DNA of 5,646 nucleotides. Origin: an uncultured Ignavibacteriota bacterium. GTDB lineage: Bacteria; Bacteroidota; Ignavibacteria; UBA10030; UBA8401. Positions 1-5,646 of this stretch are shown piece after piece. The position numbers were made by a program, and so were the translations under genes. The notes under the pieces are model-generated. The model saw only the letters and a program-made list of their open reading frames with translations, had not been told where the DNA came from and ran no database searches. Where the stretch lies: NCBI GenBank assembly GCA_903907305.1, contig CAIVNT010000608.1:1-5646 (forward strand). The letters are read 5' to 3'. How positions within the stretch are numbered: the stretch's first letter is position 1; each line of letters starts with the position of its first letter.

Positions 1-259
1 CCGGTTTTTCGGAGGATTTCCTCTCTTCGGAAAGCTTTTTCACTTTCTCATCTTCCGCTTTCTTCTTCTCTTCCGCCAGCGAAACATTGATCCTGTCCTT
101 ATACGCCATCGCGTACATGTTATTCGGCTCAATCGTAAGGGCTTTCCCTACCTCGTCGAGTGCTTTGTTCCATTCCGCAGATTTAATATGACGGTCCGCC
201 GCTTTTAACAGCTCTCCGATCATTTTTTTCTGGGAATCTTTATCTGCGCCGATGGTCAT
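1..259 (-). CDS. TPR-like protein, N-terminal part (cut by the left window edge)
   Basis: This open frame starts at the ATG at 259-257 and runs off the left edge after 86 codons, so the C-terminus is not seen. An in-frame TGA four codons upstream means no earlier ATG is possible. Residues 18-47 read like one tetratricopeptide helix pair: small residues at the packing positions (ADRHI, then AEWNKAL), followed by KALTIEPNN, which matches the usual TPR ending with Pro. A second helix (MYAMAYKDRI, 48-57) follows, then a highly charged Lys/Glu run from about 62 onward (AEEKKKAEDEK), probably a long helix or coiled coil. No signal peptide is seen, so a cytoplasmic location is likely. TPR units usually mediate protein-protein contacts. 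Proteins with this kind of N-terminus can carry a different domain further on, and that part is outside the window, so the function cannot be named. It has its own promoter-like site just upstream. Confidence 0.72.
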   Translation of the reverse strand, partial: MTIGADKDSQKKMIGELLKAADRHIKSAEWNKALDEVGKALTIEPNNMYAMAYKDRINVSLAEEKKKAEDEKVKKLSEERKSSEKP

Positions 260-291
260 GTTATTGGTTCAATTTTCCTGTTTAGTGAATG

Positions 292-320
292 AATATACCC
301 AACAAGTGATTGAATATCAA
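292..320 (-). promoter_or_regulatory. Probable sigma70-type promoter for the TPR-like gene
   Basis: Read on the minus strand, TTGATA (320-315) and TATATT (297-292) are separated by exactly 17 bases, close to the housekeeping consensus. Transcription would start near 285, leaving a leader of about 26 bases before the ATG at 259. That leader contains AGGAAAA, but it lies too far from the ATG to be an ideal ribosome binding site. The -35 box overlaps a short inverted repeat (ATTGA/TCAAT, 308-320), which could be chance. Confidence 0.5.
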
Positions 321-403
321 TGTTTTAACGCCATTTATCCCCCGCTTCAATGTATATTCTCCATAAACAATCATGTTTTACTCGATTAGATTCTTCTAAA
401 ATG

Positions 404-428
404 AAAAGGCCGGAATCTCTCCCGGCCT
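404..428 (-). terminator. Rho-independent terminator of the S46 peptidase gene
   Basis: AGGCCGG (407-413) pairs with CCGGCCT (422-428) around an 8-base loop. On the minus strand the GC-rich stem is followed by a short T run (TTTT). It lies about 60 bases beyond the peptidase stop codon at 489-487, as expected for that gene's terminator. The T run is short, so termination may be partial, but the position and stem are convincing. Confidence 0.75.
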
Positions 429-486
429 CCTGCTCAATCTTGAAATCCATGTAATCCTGCAATTTCGTATTATTATTATCTTTTAA

Positions 487-2604
487 TCATTTAATACCCA
501 TCTCTTTCAAAAGAAATCCTGCTTCTCCCACCTTCTCCACATTCCACAGGACGTAACGGATGTCCACGGCAATGGAACGGCTGTAACTCTCATCCCACGC
601 AAAATCGTTGATCGTCGCTTCGAATGTCCGGTCGAAGTTCACCCCTATCAGTTCTCCTTTTGCGTTCAGAACAGGACTCCCGCTGTTGCCGCCGGTGGTG
701 TCCATATCGTACAATATCGCAACGGGAACATCGTTCAGTTTTTTATGTTTATATCGTCCGTAGTCTTTTTTTGCAGCCAGTTCGCGGATCTTCTGCGGAG
801 TATTGTATTCGGGTCGGTCGGACGTTTTCTCGATCACTCCTTTGAGTGTAGTGATGGGAGAATAATATGTCGCATCCGCCGGCTGATAACCACGGATATG
901 TCCGTACGTCATCCGAAGTGTGGAATTAGCATCGGGAATGAATTCTGTCTTTTTCCATTCCTGTTTTACATCCACCAGTTTTCCGGAGAGACGGTTCAGT
1001 TCACCGTTCCGTTTTCGGTTCAGCACATTCTGCATCTCGATCTCGGGGGAGAGTGCGCGTGCAAACTCTATCAAAGGATCGTTCGCTTCTTTCAATTGTT
1101 CCGGTGTCATTGTGAACACCTGTTCGATGAATCCGGCGTCCGAAAGTTTCGTTTTGGCAAAAAGTGAATCGACGAATTTCTGCGGATCCTTCACCGAAGA
1201 TGCGGAACCAATCGTTTGATCCGGGGGGAGTTTCACGGCATCATTCAGGATCTCGGAAAGGAATAGTTTGTCAATTCCGAGGTTCAGGCTCCGCAGCGAT
1301 GCGAGAAAACTCACTTTGAGTGCATTGAGATTCTTTTCCATATACGGGGATCCGCGTTCCGCGTCCGGTTTCTGCCGCTCTTCCGCCAGTTTGATGAGCG
1401 TATTTCCGATCGAAAGCAGCGATGAACTTCCGATGATATTCGTCAGCACATTCGCCCGCTGCGCATCGCTCCTTAGTTCATCATAGACCGATCTGATACC
1501 GGCAAGAACGTCGCCGTATTTTTTCGCCCTCTCCGGCGATGCGTTGATGAACGCCGTCAACGCTTCCTCTTCTTTTTGTTTATTCTGGACGATCGGAAGA
1601 TTCGCGAGTCCTTTCATTTTGCCGCGGTAGTTCTTTTCCACATTCGCTAAGGACTTGATCCGCGCCGTCAACGCAAGAGCGACTGCAGGATCGTTCTTCC
1701 CGGCCGCTTCCATCTGCGCGATCATCCACGCATTCCTTTTCTGCACGAACGGCAATCGGATATCCCGTTCGAACTCAAGATAGTACGAAGTCTGATGCCG
1801 ATATGTCCTTCCCGGATATCCGAGAATGAAGACGAGATCGTTCTCATCCACACCGTTCGGATTCACCACAAAATGATTCTTGGGTGTGAATGGTTTGTTG
1901 GAAACGGAATACTCGGCAGGATTCCCGTCCGGACCGACATACGCTCGGATGAATGAGAAATCTCCCGTATGTCTCGGCCAGACCCAATTATCATCCTCGC
2001 CGCCGAACTCTCCAACGGAACGGGGCGGAACATAGACGAGACGGATATCTTTGATCGTTCTATTGATGAACAGGACATACGTTTTTCCTGCGAACATTTC
2101 CGCCACATTCGCCGAAACACCGTTCTGCAGTTTCTCCGCTGCAGCAACCAGCGTTTTGGAATTCTTCTCGATGATCTTCGTCCTCTCAACAGGATCGGTC
2201 GTATCGCTGATTCCGGCCAGTACCTCTGCTGAAACATCGCGGTAGGAATCGATGATCCGCGCTGTCAATCCCTTCGCCGGAATTTCCTGTTCGCGTGACT
2301 GCGCAATGAAACCGTTCGTCACATAATCATTCTGGACAGTGCTTGCCTGTTGCACCGCTCCAAACACACAGTGGTGGTTAGTAATGATGAGTCCCTCAGC
2401 CGATATGAATGAGGCGCTGCATCCCCCAACATTCACACTCGCATCCACAAGACTGATCCCGTTGGGATTATAAATATCTTTGGCGGTGACCTTGAATCCT
2501 TTTGCTTTCAAATTCAGTTTGTGGATCTCGGAAAGCGGATACATTCCCTCTTCCGCAATCAAAAAGAACGGCAGAAGGACAAAGAGAAGAAGAGTGTTTT
2601 TCAT
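487..2604 (-). CDS. Secreted S46 family dipeptidyl-peptidase, DPP11-like (Asp/Glu specificity inferred)
   Basis: This is a serine exopeptidase of MEROPS family S46, which removes dipeptides from peptide N-termini, normally in the periplasm or at the cell surface. The chosen ATG gives 705 aa (family about 700-720) and a clear signal peptide: MKN, a run of Leu/Phe/Val, then probable cleavage after FLIA before EEGMYPL. The frame stays open for 31 more codons upstream, but that stretch lacks signal features and overlaps repeat-like DNA. Visible motifs are the catalytic His in TNHHC (His78), Asn206-Trp207 in DDNW, the catalytic Asp in HTGDF (Asp215), Asn321 in LANVEKNY, and the catalytic Ser in TGGNSGSP (Ser641). 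Asn206, Trp207, Asn321 and Asp658 match by spacing the residues that hold the substrate amino group in known S46 structures. Arg659, 18 residues after Ser641 in NFDR, sits where DPP11 has its S1 Arg; DPP7 has Gly there. A helical domain (about 275-560) splits the two halves of the chymotrypsin fold. No clear Shine-Dalgarno precedes the ATG. A terminator follows. Family assignment is very secure; substrate preference is inferred. Confidence 0.95.
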   Translation of the reverse strand: MKNTLLLFVLLPFFLIAEEGMYPLSEIHKLNLKAKGFKVTAKDIYNPNGISLVDASVNVGGCSASFISAEGLIITNHHCVFGAVQQASTVQNDYVTNGFIAQSREQEIPAKGLTARIIDSYRDVSAEVLAGISDTTDPVERTKIIEKNSKTLVAAAEKLQNGVSANVAEMFAGKTYVLFINRTIKDIRLVYVPPRSVGEFGGEDDNWVWPRHTGDFSFIRAYVGPDGNPAEYSVSNKPFTPKNHFVVNPNGVDENDLVFILGYPGRTYRHQTSYYLEFERDIRLPFVQKRNAWMIAQMEAAGKNDPAVALALTARIKSLANVEKNYRGKMKGLANLPIVQNKQKEEEALTAFINASPERAKKYGDVLAGIRSVYDELRSDAQRANVLTNIIGSSSLLSIGNTLIKLAEERQKPDAERGSPYMEKNLNALKVSFLASLRSLNLGIDKLFLSEILNDAVKLPPDQTIGSASSVKDPQKFVDSLFAKTKLSDAGFIEQVFTMTPEQLKEANDPLIEFARALSPEIEMQNVLNRKRNGELNRLSGKLVDVKQEWKKTEFIPDANSTLRMTYGHIRGYQPADATYYSPITTLKGVIEKTSDRPEYNTPQKIRELAAKKDYGRYKHKKLNDVPVAILYDMDTTGGNSGSPVLNAKGELIGVNFDRTFEATINDFAWDESYSRSIAVDIRYVLWNVEKVGEAGFLLKEMGIK

Positions 2605-2661
2605 TTTGGCAATATTGATATGAATGTTTTTGCCTTCTATTCCTTTAAGGAACGTAGAGGC

Positions 2662-2721
2662 TGTCATGTTGAGCAAAGCCCGGGCGGGACAGAACATCTC
2701 GGGAGACCTTCGGGAAGGTCT
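2662..2721. repeat. Dispersed-repeat-like intergenic element with a perfect hairpin
   Basis: The plus strand begins TGTCATGTTGAGC and later reads AACATCTC, which resembles the widespread intergenic repeat whose spurious translation gives 'VILSEAKDL'-like or 'HPERSEGS'-like peptides. It ends in an 18-base perfect palindrome, AGACCTTCGGGAAGGTCT (2704-2721), and contains GCCCGGGC (2678-2685). Read on the minus strand it supplies most of the artificial N-terminal extension of the peptidase frame (FCPARALLNMTA). Only one copy is visible here, so its repeat nature rests on recalled resemblance and not on a comparison within the window. Confidence 0.5.
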
Positions 2722-2725
2722 TTAT

Positions 2726-2760
2726 AAAAGATACGAAGTACTCGGTGCAGATAGAAACAA
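2726..2760 (-). promoter_or_regulatory. Weak candidate promoter for the S46 peptidase
   Basis: On the minus strand TATCTTTT (2733-2726) fits the Bacteroidetes-type -7 box TAnnTTTG at seven of eight positions. The nearest upstream TTG (2760-2758) is 24 bases away, longer than the usual 17-23, and overlaps the T run of the ligase terminator. Transcription would start near 2719 and place the 2704-2721 hairpin at the very 5' end of a leader of about 115 bases. This is the only reasonable candidate I see between the terminator and the ATG. Confidence 0.3.
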
Positions 2761-2784
2761 AAAAACCGCCGGGGATTCCGGCGG
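2759..2784 (-). terminator. Strong rho-independent terminator after the acyl ligase
   Basis: CCGCCGG (2766-2772) pairs perfectly with CCGGCGG (2778-2784) across a five-base loop. On the minus strand it is followed by seven Ts (complement of 2759-2765). It lies 36 bases past the ligase stop codon. On the plus strand the stem is followed, after CAG, by TTTTT (2788-2792), so it could also stop plus-strand transcription, though no plus-strand gene leads into it. Confidence 0.9.
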
Positions 2785-2820
2785 CAGTTTTTGTATAAAT
2801 ATTCAAACGATGGTTCGGTC

Positions 2821-4338
2821 CTATTTGCTGACCAGATCGCGGACCATTTTGGTGGTCGTCCGGAAATCGATCTTACCGCTTCCCATCTGCGGCAGATCGG
2901 GGATCACCACGAACTGTTTCGGCAGTGCAATATTCGGCAGATGCTCGGACATTCTCTTAAGGGTCTCTCTTTCATCGATCGGCTGCGTAATGGCGACAAC
3001 GATCTTCGCCCCTTTCGTCTGATCAGGAATTTCTACAACGCAAACTTTCGTATCCGGCGGAAGGAGTTTTTCCAGCACATCTTCCACTTTGATCAGCGAG
3101 ATCATCTCTCCGCCGATCTTTACAAAGCGTTTCAGCCGACCCACATGCCAGATATATCCATCTTCGTCCTGCCAGCCCATGTCGCCTGTATCATACCAGC
3201 CATGACGAAATGCCAGCGACGTGTTCTCGAAATCATCGAAATATCCCTTCATGATATTATCCCCCTTCACCAGGATCTTCCCTGTTTCACGAACTCCGCA
3301 TATTTCTCCTGTTTCATGATTTTCGATCCGGACGGAAACTCCGGGGAGCATTCTGCCCACACTGCCGGGTCTGTTGTGCGTGGGTGAGTTCAATGCAAGA
3401 CCGGGTGCGGTCTCGGTGCATCCGTATGCTTCCAGAATGACCTTATTATGTTTTTCAATGAATGCTTTTCGCAGTGCATCGGGACACCTATCCGCACCGG
3501 AAAGAATGATACGGCATGAATCATAATCACCGGGATTCGATTTACTCAGATAGCCGAAGAAGAAACTCGGCGTGCCGGCAAAGATCGTCACTTTCTCTTC
3601 GCGGACGGCATCGTTTACACCCTTGAAGTCCAAAGGATTCGCGTACGTCACCACCGTCATTCCGCACCAGATAGGGAGCCACAAATGAGCCGTCTGTCCG
3701 AACGAATGGAACATCGGAAGATTTCCGAGCATCACATCCTTCTCACTGACATCCAGCACCTGCTCGAGACTGGTCAGGTTCGCCGCAATATTTTTATGGG
3801 AAAGCTGTACAGCCTTCGGTTCTTTTTCGCTGCCGCTGGTAAAGAGGATCACCAGGTTATCATCATCTGTTCCCTGCGCTACCGATTTTTTGATGATAGA
3901 GACAGGAAGTTTCGAGCGGACCGCTCCATGAAGCTTGTCCATAATCGTAATGCTTGCCATGATGTCTTCCAAAAAGACCATTCCGGGCACGATGGGACAC
4001 TGGATCTTTTCTACTAGCGCTTTTGACGTGATGATCGTTTTGAACGCAAGCTTCTTCTGTGCAAACTCACAGTTCTGCGCAGCCATCGTGGAATAATTGA
4101 TCATCACCGGTACTCTTCCGCTCATCAGCGCACCGATCGATGCGAGGATGCAGCCGGCAGAGGTCGGCACCATGATCCCGATGAAACCTTTGTCGAACTG
4201 TTGCATTTTTTCGGATAACATCAGCGCGGCGATCAACGCTTTGGAATATGGGATCCGCCGGTTCGTCGTCCGGTCGATGATATACATTTTATCCCCGAAT
4301 TGTTTTGCCGTTTCGATGAATCGATGATGCAGCAGCAT
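2821..4338 (-). CDS. AMP-dependent acyl ligase, similar to the acyl-ACP synthetase half of Aas
   Basis: This is an ANL-superfamily adenylating enzyme that would activate a carboxylic acid with ATP to an acyl-AMP and pass it to a thiol. Motifs (505-aa numbering) are TSGSEKEPK (167-175, the ATP phosphate loop), FHSFG (210-214), YGCTE (305-309), WYDTGD (381-386), the hinge GRLKRFVKIGGE (400-411) and GSGKID with the C-terminal catalytic Lys489. FTSGSE, LPMFHSFG, GAD(R), RFVKIGGEMISL and MGSGK recall the C-terminal half of E. coli Aas, the acyl-ACP synthetase/2-acylglycerophosphoethanolamine acyltransferase, so a long-chain fatty acid and ACP are the likeliest partners. No PlsC-like acyltransferase domain is fused or visible nearby. 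The phosphate loop departs from the usual TGxPKG (KEPKA), so specificity is uncertain. The start at 4338 is preferred over an upstream in-frame ATG at 4386 because AAGGAG lies 8 bases ahead of it and the likely promoter overlaps the longer start. There is no signal peptide, so the enzyme should be cytoplasmic. A strong terminator follows. Superfamily secure, substrate inferred. Confidence 0.92.
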   Translation of the reverse strand: MLLHHRFIETAKQFGDKMYIIDRTTNRRIPYSKALIAALMLSEKMQQFDKGFIGIMVPTSAGCILASIGALMSGRVPVMINYSTMAAQNCEFAQKKLAFKTIITSKALVEKIQCPIVPGMVFLEDIMASITIMDKLHGAVRSKLPVSIIKKSVAQGTDDDNLVILFTSGSEKEPKAVQLSHKNIAANLTSLEQVLDVSEKDVMLGNLPMFHSFGQTAHLWLPIWCGMTVVTYANPLDFKGVNDAVREEKVTIFAGTPSFFFGYLSKSNPGDYDSCRIILSGADRCPDALRKAFIEKHNKVILEAYGCTETAPGLALNSPTHNRPGSVGRMLPGVSVRIENHETGEICGVRETGKILVKGDNIMKGYFDDFENTSLAFRHGWYDTGDMGWQDEDGYIWHVGRLKRFVKIGGEMISLIKVEDVLEKLLPPDTKVCVVEIPDQTKGAKIVVAITQPIDERETLKRMSEHLPNIALPKQFVVIPDLPQMGSGKIDFRTTTKMVRDLVSK

Positions 4339-4346
4339 AGTCAGTA

Positions 4347-4352
4347 CTCCTT
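4347..4352 (-). promoter_or_regulatory. Ribosome binding site that fixes the ligase start
   Basis: AAGGAG on the minus strand lies 8 bases upstream of the ATG at 4338-4336, ideal Shine-Dalgarno spacing. It decides against the in-frame ATG at 4386 that opens the longest frame. Confidence 0.8.
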
Positions 4353-4374
4353 GTTGTTGAACCAGAATTTCAAA

Positions 4375-4403
4375 AATGTAGTGCATCCGTCATCAAAAAG
4401 CAA
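4375..4403 (-). promoter_or_regulatory. Probable promoter of the acyl ligase gene
   Basis: On the minus strand TTGCTT (4403-4398) and TACATT (4380-4375) are 17 bases apart, and the -10 also fits the Bacteroidetes TAnnTTTG box (TACATTTT). Transcription would start near 4368, giving a leader of about 30 bases to the ATG at 4338. The upstream ATG at 4386 falls between the two boxes and would not be in the transcript. Confidence 0.55.
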
Positions 4404-4439
4404 CGCATAGATTTTTTGAAAGTATTTTCGAGAAAGCCC

Positions 4440-4469
4440 TTGACAACGGGGTTTAATTTTTTATCTTTA
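4440..4469 (+). promoter_or_regulatory. Promoter-like site directed toward the BBP2 gene
   Basis: A perfect TTGACA (4440-4445) is followed after 16 bases by TATCTT (4462-4467). Read as a Bacteroidetes promoter, TTG and TATCTTTA (TAnnTTTG, seven of eight) are 19 bases apart. Transcription would start near 4475, over 200 bases upstream of the BBP2 start codon, so the transcript would either be a long leader or a separate short RNA. Confidence 0.55.
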
Positions 4470-4555
4470 TAAGTAATAAAACTTAATTATTAAGGTTAAA
4501 TAAATATATACCTTACTAATTAATGATAATTGGCAAATAGACAACATAACCTTTA

Positions 4556-4586
4556 AAAACCGTCAATTGACCCTTGCGGCGGTTTT
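4556..4586 (+). terminator. Terminator-like hairpin in the BBP2 upstream region
   Basis: AAAACCGTC (4556-4564) pairs with GGCGGTTTT (4578-4586), with one T-G wobble, around a 13-base loop. The paired A and T runs resemble a bidirectional rho-independent terminator. It lies about 80 bases past the predicted start site near 4475 and about 100 bases before the BBP2 ATG, with no gene before it on the plus strand. It may be a leader attenuator, the end of a small RNA, or a relic. The large loop makes it weaker than the terminator at 2759-2784. Confidence 0.4.
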
Positions 4587-4670
4587 CTGCTCAATCCGGC
4601 TTTTCTTCACAAAAGAACTCCCGTGGCGTTAATTGAGTGATCAGAGGACATTTTCAACTTTACTAATCAT

Positions 4671-4676
4671 AGGAGG
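4671..4676 (+). promoter_or_regulatory. Consensus ribosome binding site of the BBP2 gene
   Basis: AGGAGG lies 7 bases before the ATG at 4684 and is a perfect Shine-Dalgarno sequence. It is the strongest ribosome binding site in the window, suggesting efficient translation of this envelope protein. Confidence 0.88.
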
Positions 4677-4683
4677 TTCTTCC

Positions 4684-5646
4684 ATGAAACATTCAATACG
4701 TTCTTTCATCATCTTCGGCCTGCTGATATTCGCTCTCAGGCCTTCACTGCTCATGTCTCAGGAACCGGCAGCAGCTTCGCCCATCACATACAGCGGATTC
4801 TTTGACGCATACTATGTGAAGAACCTGGCAAGCCCGGTCACCGGTATAAACAAGATCCGCGTCTTTGAGCCGGTAGACAATGAATTCAATCTTGCCTTGG
4901 GAGAGATCGCATTCCAGAAAAAAGCTGAACCAGTAGGATTCCGGGTCGATCTCGGAACCGGAACAGTCCCCGGTCTTTCATTGACAGGCCTGGTGCAGCA
5001 AGCATATCTCACCGTCGTTGTCCCCGTCGGCGACGGGTTGACGGTGGATGTCGGCAAATTCGTCACTCACATGGGATACGAAGTGATCGAATCCAAAGAT
5101 AATTGGAACTATTCCCGCTCTATACTGTTCGGTTGGGCAATTCCCTTCTTTCATACCGGTGCGCGGTTGAGTTATCCCGTCCTCAGTAATCTTACAGCGA
5201 CTGTCAGTATTTTGAACGGATGGAATACAAACACGGACATCAATCGATCCAAAACACTGGGCCTAATGCTCAATTATGCCGTTCTACCCTCCACCAGCAT
5301 TACCGTCTGCGGTATAAGCGGGGTAGAACAATCAGAACCGCTCATTTCCGGAAAACGGAATGTGCTGAATGTGATCATCACCCATACAGTCACGGACAAC
5401 CTCTCCATCGCCGTGGATGCAGATTACGGAGAAGAACGGATGCCCGCAGGTTTGGCGACATGGAAAGGTGAAGCTGTCTATGCGAAATATGCACTCGATG
5501 CAAAATCCGCAGCAGCCCTTCGCTTCGAGATGTATAACGACGCCGGAAACACTTCTCCGCTGGCAAGCGGAGGAGGAAAACTCTCTGAGGTCACTGCGAC
5601 ATACGAATACAAACCGGCGGACAATCTGATCCTTCGCGGCGAGGTC
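4684..5646 (+). CDS. BBP2-type outer-membrane beta-barrel protein (cut by the right window edge)
   Basis: The first 321 codons are present without a stop; the C-terminal strands are off the window. Residues 1-26 form a probable Sec signal: MKHSIR, a hydrophobic run FIIFGLLIFAL, then RPSLLMSQ, with cleavage probably near SQ/EP. From about residue 35 the pattern is short alternating hydrophobic strands with Gly/Asn/Asp turns, as in a porin-like barrel. The match to the BBP2 (putative beta-barrel porin-2, OmpL-like) family rests on GFFDAYYVKN (38-47), EPVGFRVDLG (82-91), QQAYL (105-109), VGKFVTHMGYEVIESKDNW (123-141), NYSRS (142-146) and PFFHTGARLSYPV (154-166), then NGWN (178-181). Members sit in the outer membrane and are thought to act as porins; a substrate cannot be read from the sequence. 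A perfect Shine-Dalgarno supports the start. The gene is divergent from the acyl ligase and may share regulation across the 345-bp gap. Family confidence is high; transported solute unknown. Confidence 0.88.
   Translation, partial: MKHSIRSFIIFGLLIFALRPSLLMSQEPAAASPITYSGFFDAYYVKNLASPVTGINKIRVFEPVDNEFNLALGEIAFQKKAEPVGFRVDLGTGTVPGLSLTGLVQQAYLTVVVPVGDGLTVDVGKFVTHMGYEVIESKDNWNYSRSILFGWAIPFFHTGARLSYPVLSNLTATVSILNGWNTNTDINRSKTLGLMLNYAVLPSTSITVCGISGVEQSEPLISGKRNVLNVIITHTVTDNLSIAVDADYGEERMPAGLATWKGEAVYAKYALDAKSAAALRFEMYNDAGNTSPLASGGGKLSEVTATYEYKPADNLILRGEV

Larger units (their letters stand above)
4339..4683. other. Divergent intergenic region between the ligase and the BBP2 gene
   Basis: These 345 bases separate two divergently transcribed genes and contain no supported coding sequence. 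They hold a promoter-like site facing each gene, with -35 boxes about 36 bases apart, then an A+T-rich stretch (4450-4560) and a hairpin (4556-4586). Short complementary segments occur in the A+T-rich part: TAAGGT (4491-4496) with ACCTTA (4510-4515), and AAGGTTA (4492-4498) with TAACCTT (4547-4553). They share the same left arm and so could form alternative structures, but such short pairs are also expected by chance in A+T-rich DNA. I recognise no known riboswitch. Confidence 0.7.

Noticed and set aside
308..320. Inverted repeat ATTGA/TCAAT overlapping the -35 box of the TPR-like gene
   Set aside because: Five-base arms with a three-base gap are too short to claim an operator without a second copy or a known regulator.
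745..1167. Plus-strand open frame of 140 codons opposite the S46 peptidase
   Set aside because: It is an antisense shadow of the conserved S46 coding sequence, with no Shine-Dalgarno and no protein-like motif.
1863..2237. Minus-strand open frame of 124 codons in another frame within the peptidase gene
   Set aside because: It overlaps the region encoding the conserved DDNW and HTGDF motifs in the true frame; its Arg/Ser-rich composition is typical of an out-of-frame translation.
2791..3387. Plus-strand open frame of 198 codons opposite the acyl ligase
   Set aside because: It is fully explained by the ligase on the other strand, overlaps its terminator at the 5' end, lacks a ribosome binding site and shows no recognisable domain.
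4523..4540. Five-codon open frame (MIIGK) in the BBP2 leader, possible leader peptide
   Set aside because: It has no Shine-Dalgarno and no run of regulatory codons; so short a frame is expected by chance in A+T-rich DNA.
4600..4620. Short inverted repeat TTCTT/AGAA before the BBP2 ribosome binding site
   Set aside because: The arms are only four to five A/T-rich bases and do not extend; not distinguishable from chance.
4812..5066. Minus-strand open frame of 84 codons opposite the BBP2 gene
   Set aside because: The plus strand here carries clear BBP2 motifs with a perfect ribosome binding site; the antisense frame is rich in Thr, Pro and Arg and has no domain.
1..5646. Search for a mobile element, CRISPR array, toxin-antitoxin pair, defence or biosynthetic cluster
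   Set aside because: No transposase, integrase, regularly spaced repeats, tRNA, or small gene pair is visible; the four genes belong to recognisable envelope, peptidase, lipid and TPR families.

Overview
The window looks like chromosomal DNA from a Gram-negative member of the Fibrobacteres-Chlorobi-Bacteroidetes (FCB) group, possibly an Ignavibacteria/Chlorobi-type or related uncultured lineage. The basis is a family S46 dipeptidyl-peptidase (mostly found in Bacteroidetes and relatives, and in some Proteobacteria), a BBP2-type outer-membrane beta-barrel protein, and promoter-like elements close to the TAnnTTTG -7 box of Bacteroidetes. Base composition looks even across the four genes, and I see no transposase, integrase, tRNA, rRNA or CRISPR array. 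The taxonomic placement is an inference.

Layout, left to right. Positions 1-259 (minus strand) hold the N-terminal 86 codons of a TPR-like protein with a charged, probably helical tail that runs off the left edge. Positions 260-486 carry its promoter and the terminator of the next gene. Positions 487-2604 (minus) encode a secreted S46 serine exopeptidase, about 705 aa, with an intact catalytic triad and an Arg at the position that gives Asp/Glu specificity in DPP11. Positions 2605-2820 hold a dispersed-repeat-like element with a perfect hairpin and a strong terminator. Positions 2821-4338 (minus) encode a 505-aa stand-alone AMP-dependent acyl ligase resembling the acyl-ACP synthetase half of Aas. 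Positions 4339-4683 are a divergent intergenic region with promoter-like sites on both strands and an unexplained hairpin. Positions 4684-5646 (plus) hold the first 321 codons of a BBP2-type outer-membrane protein that runs off the right edge.

The three minus-strand genes do not look like a tight operon. Each gap is over 200 bp, and a terminator follows both the ligase and the peptidase. The themes are compatible with an envelope and nutrient-uptake context: periplasmic dipeptide release, an outer-membrane barrel, and fatty-acid or lysophospholipid recycling. Nothing in the sequence proves that they act together.

Two start sites should be moved downstream of the longest open frame. For the peptidase, the extra 31 codons come from repeat-like DNA. 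For the ligase, the extra 16 codons overlap the likely promoter, and a good Shine-Dalgarno precedes the inner ATG. I found no convincing new multi-gene system. The most interesting non-coding items are the possible leader attenuator or small RNA at about 4440-4590 and the repeat at 2662-2721.
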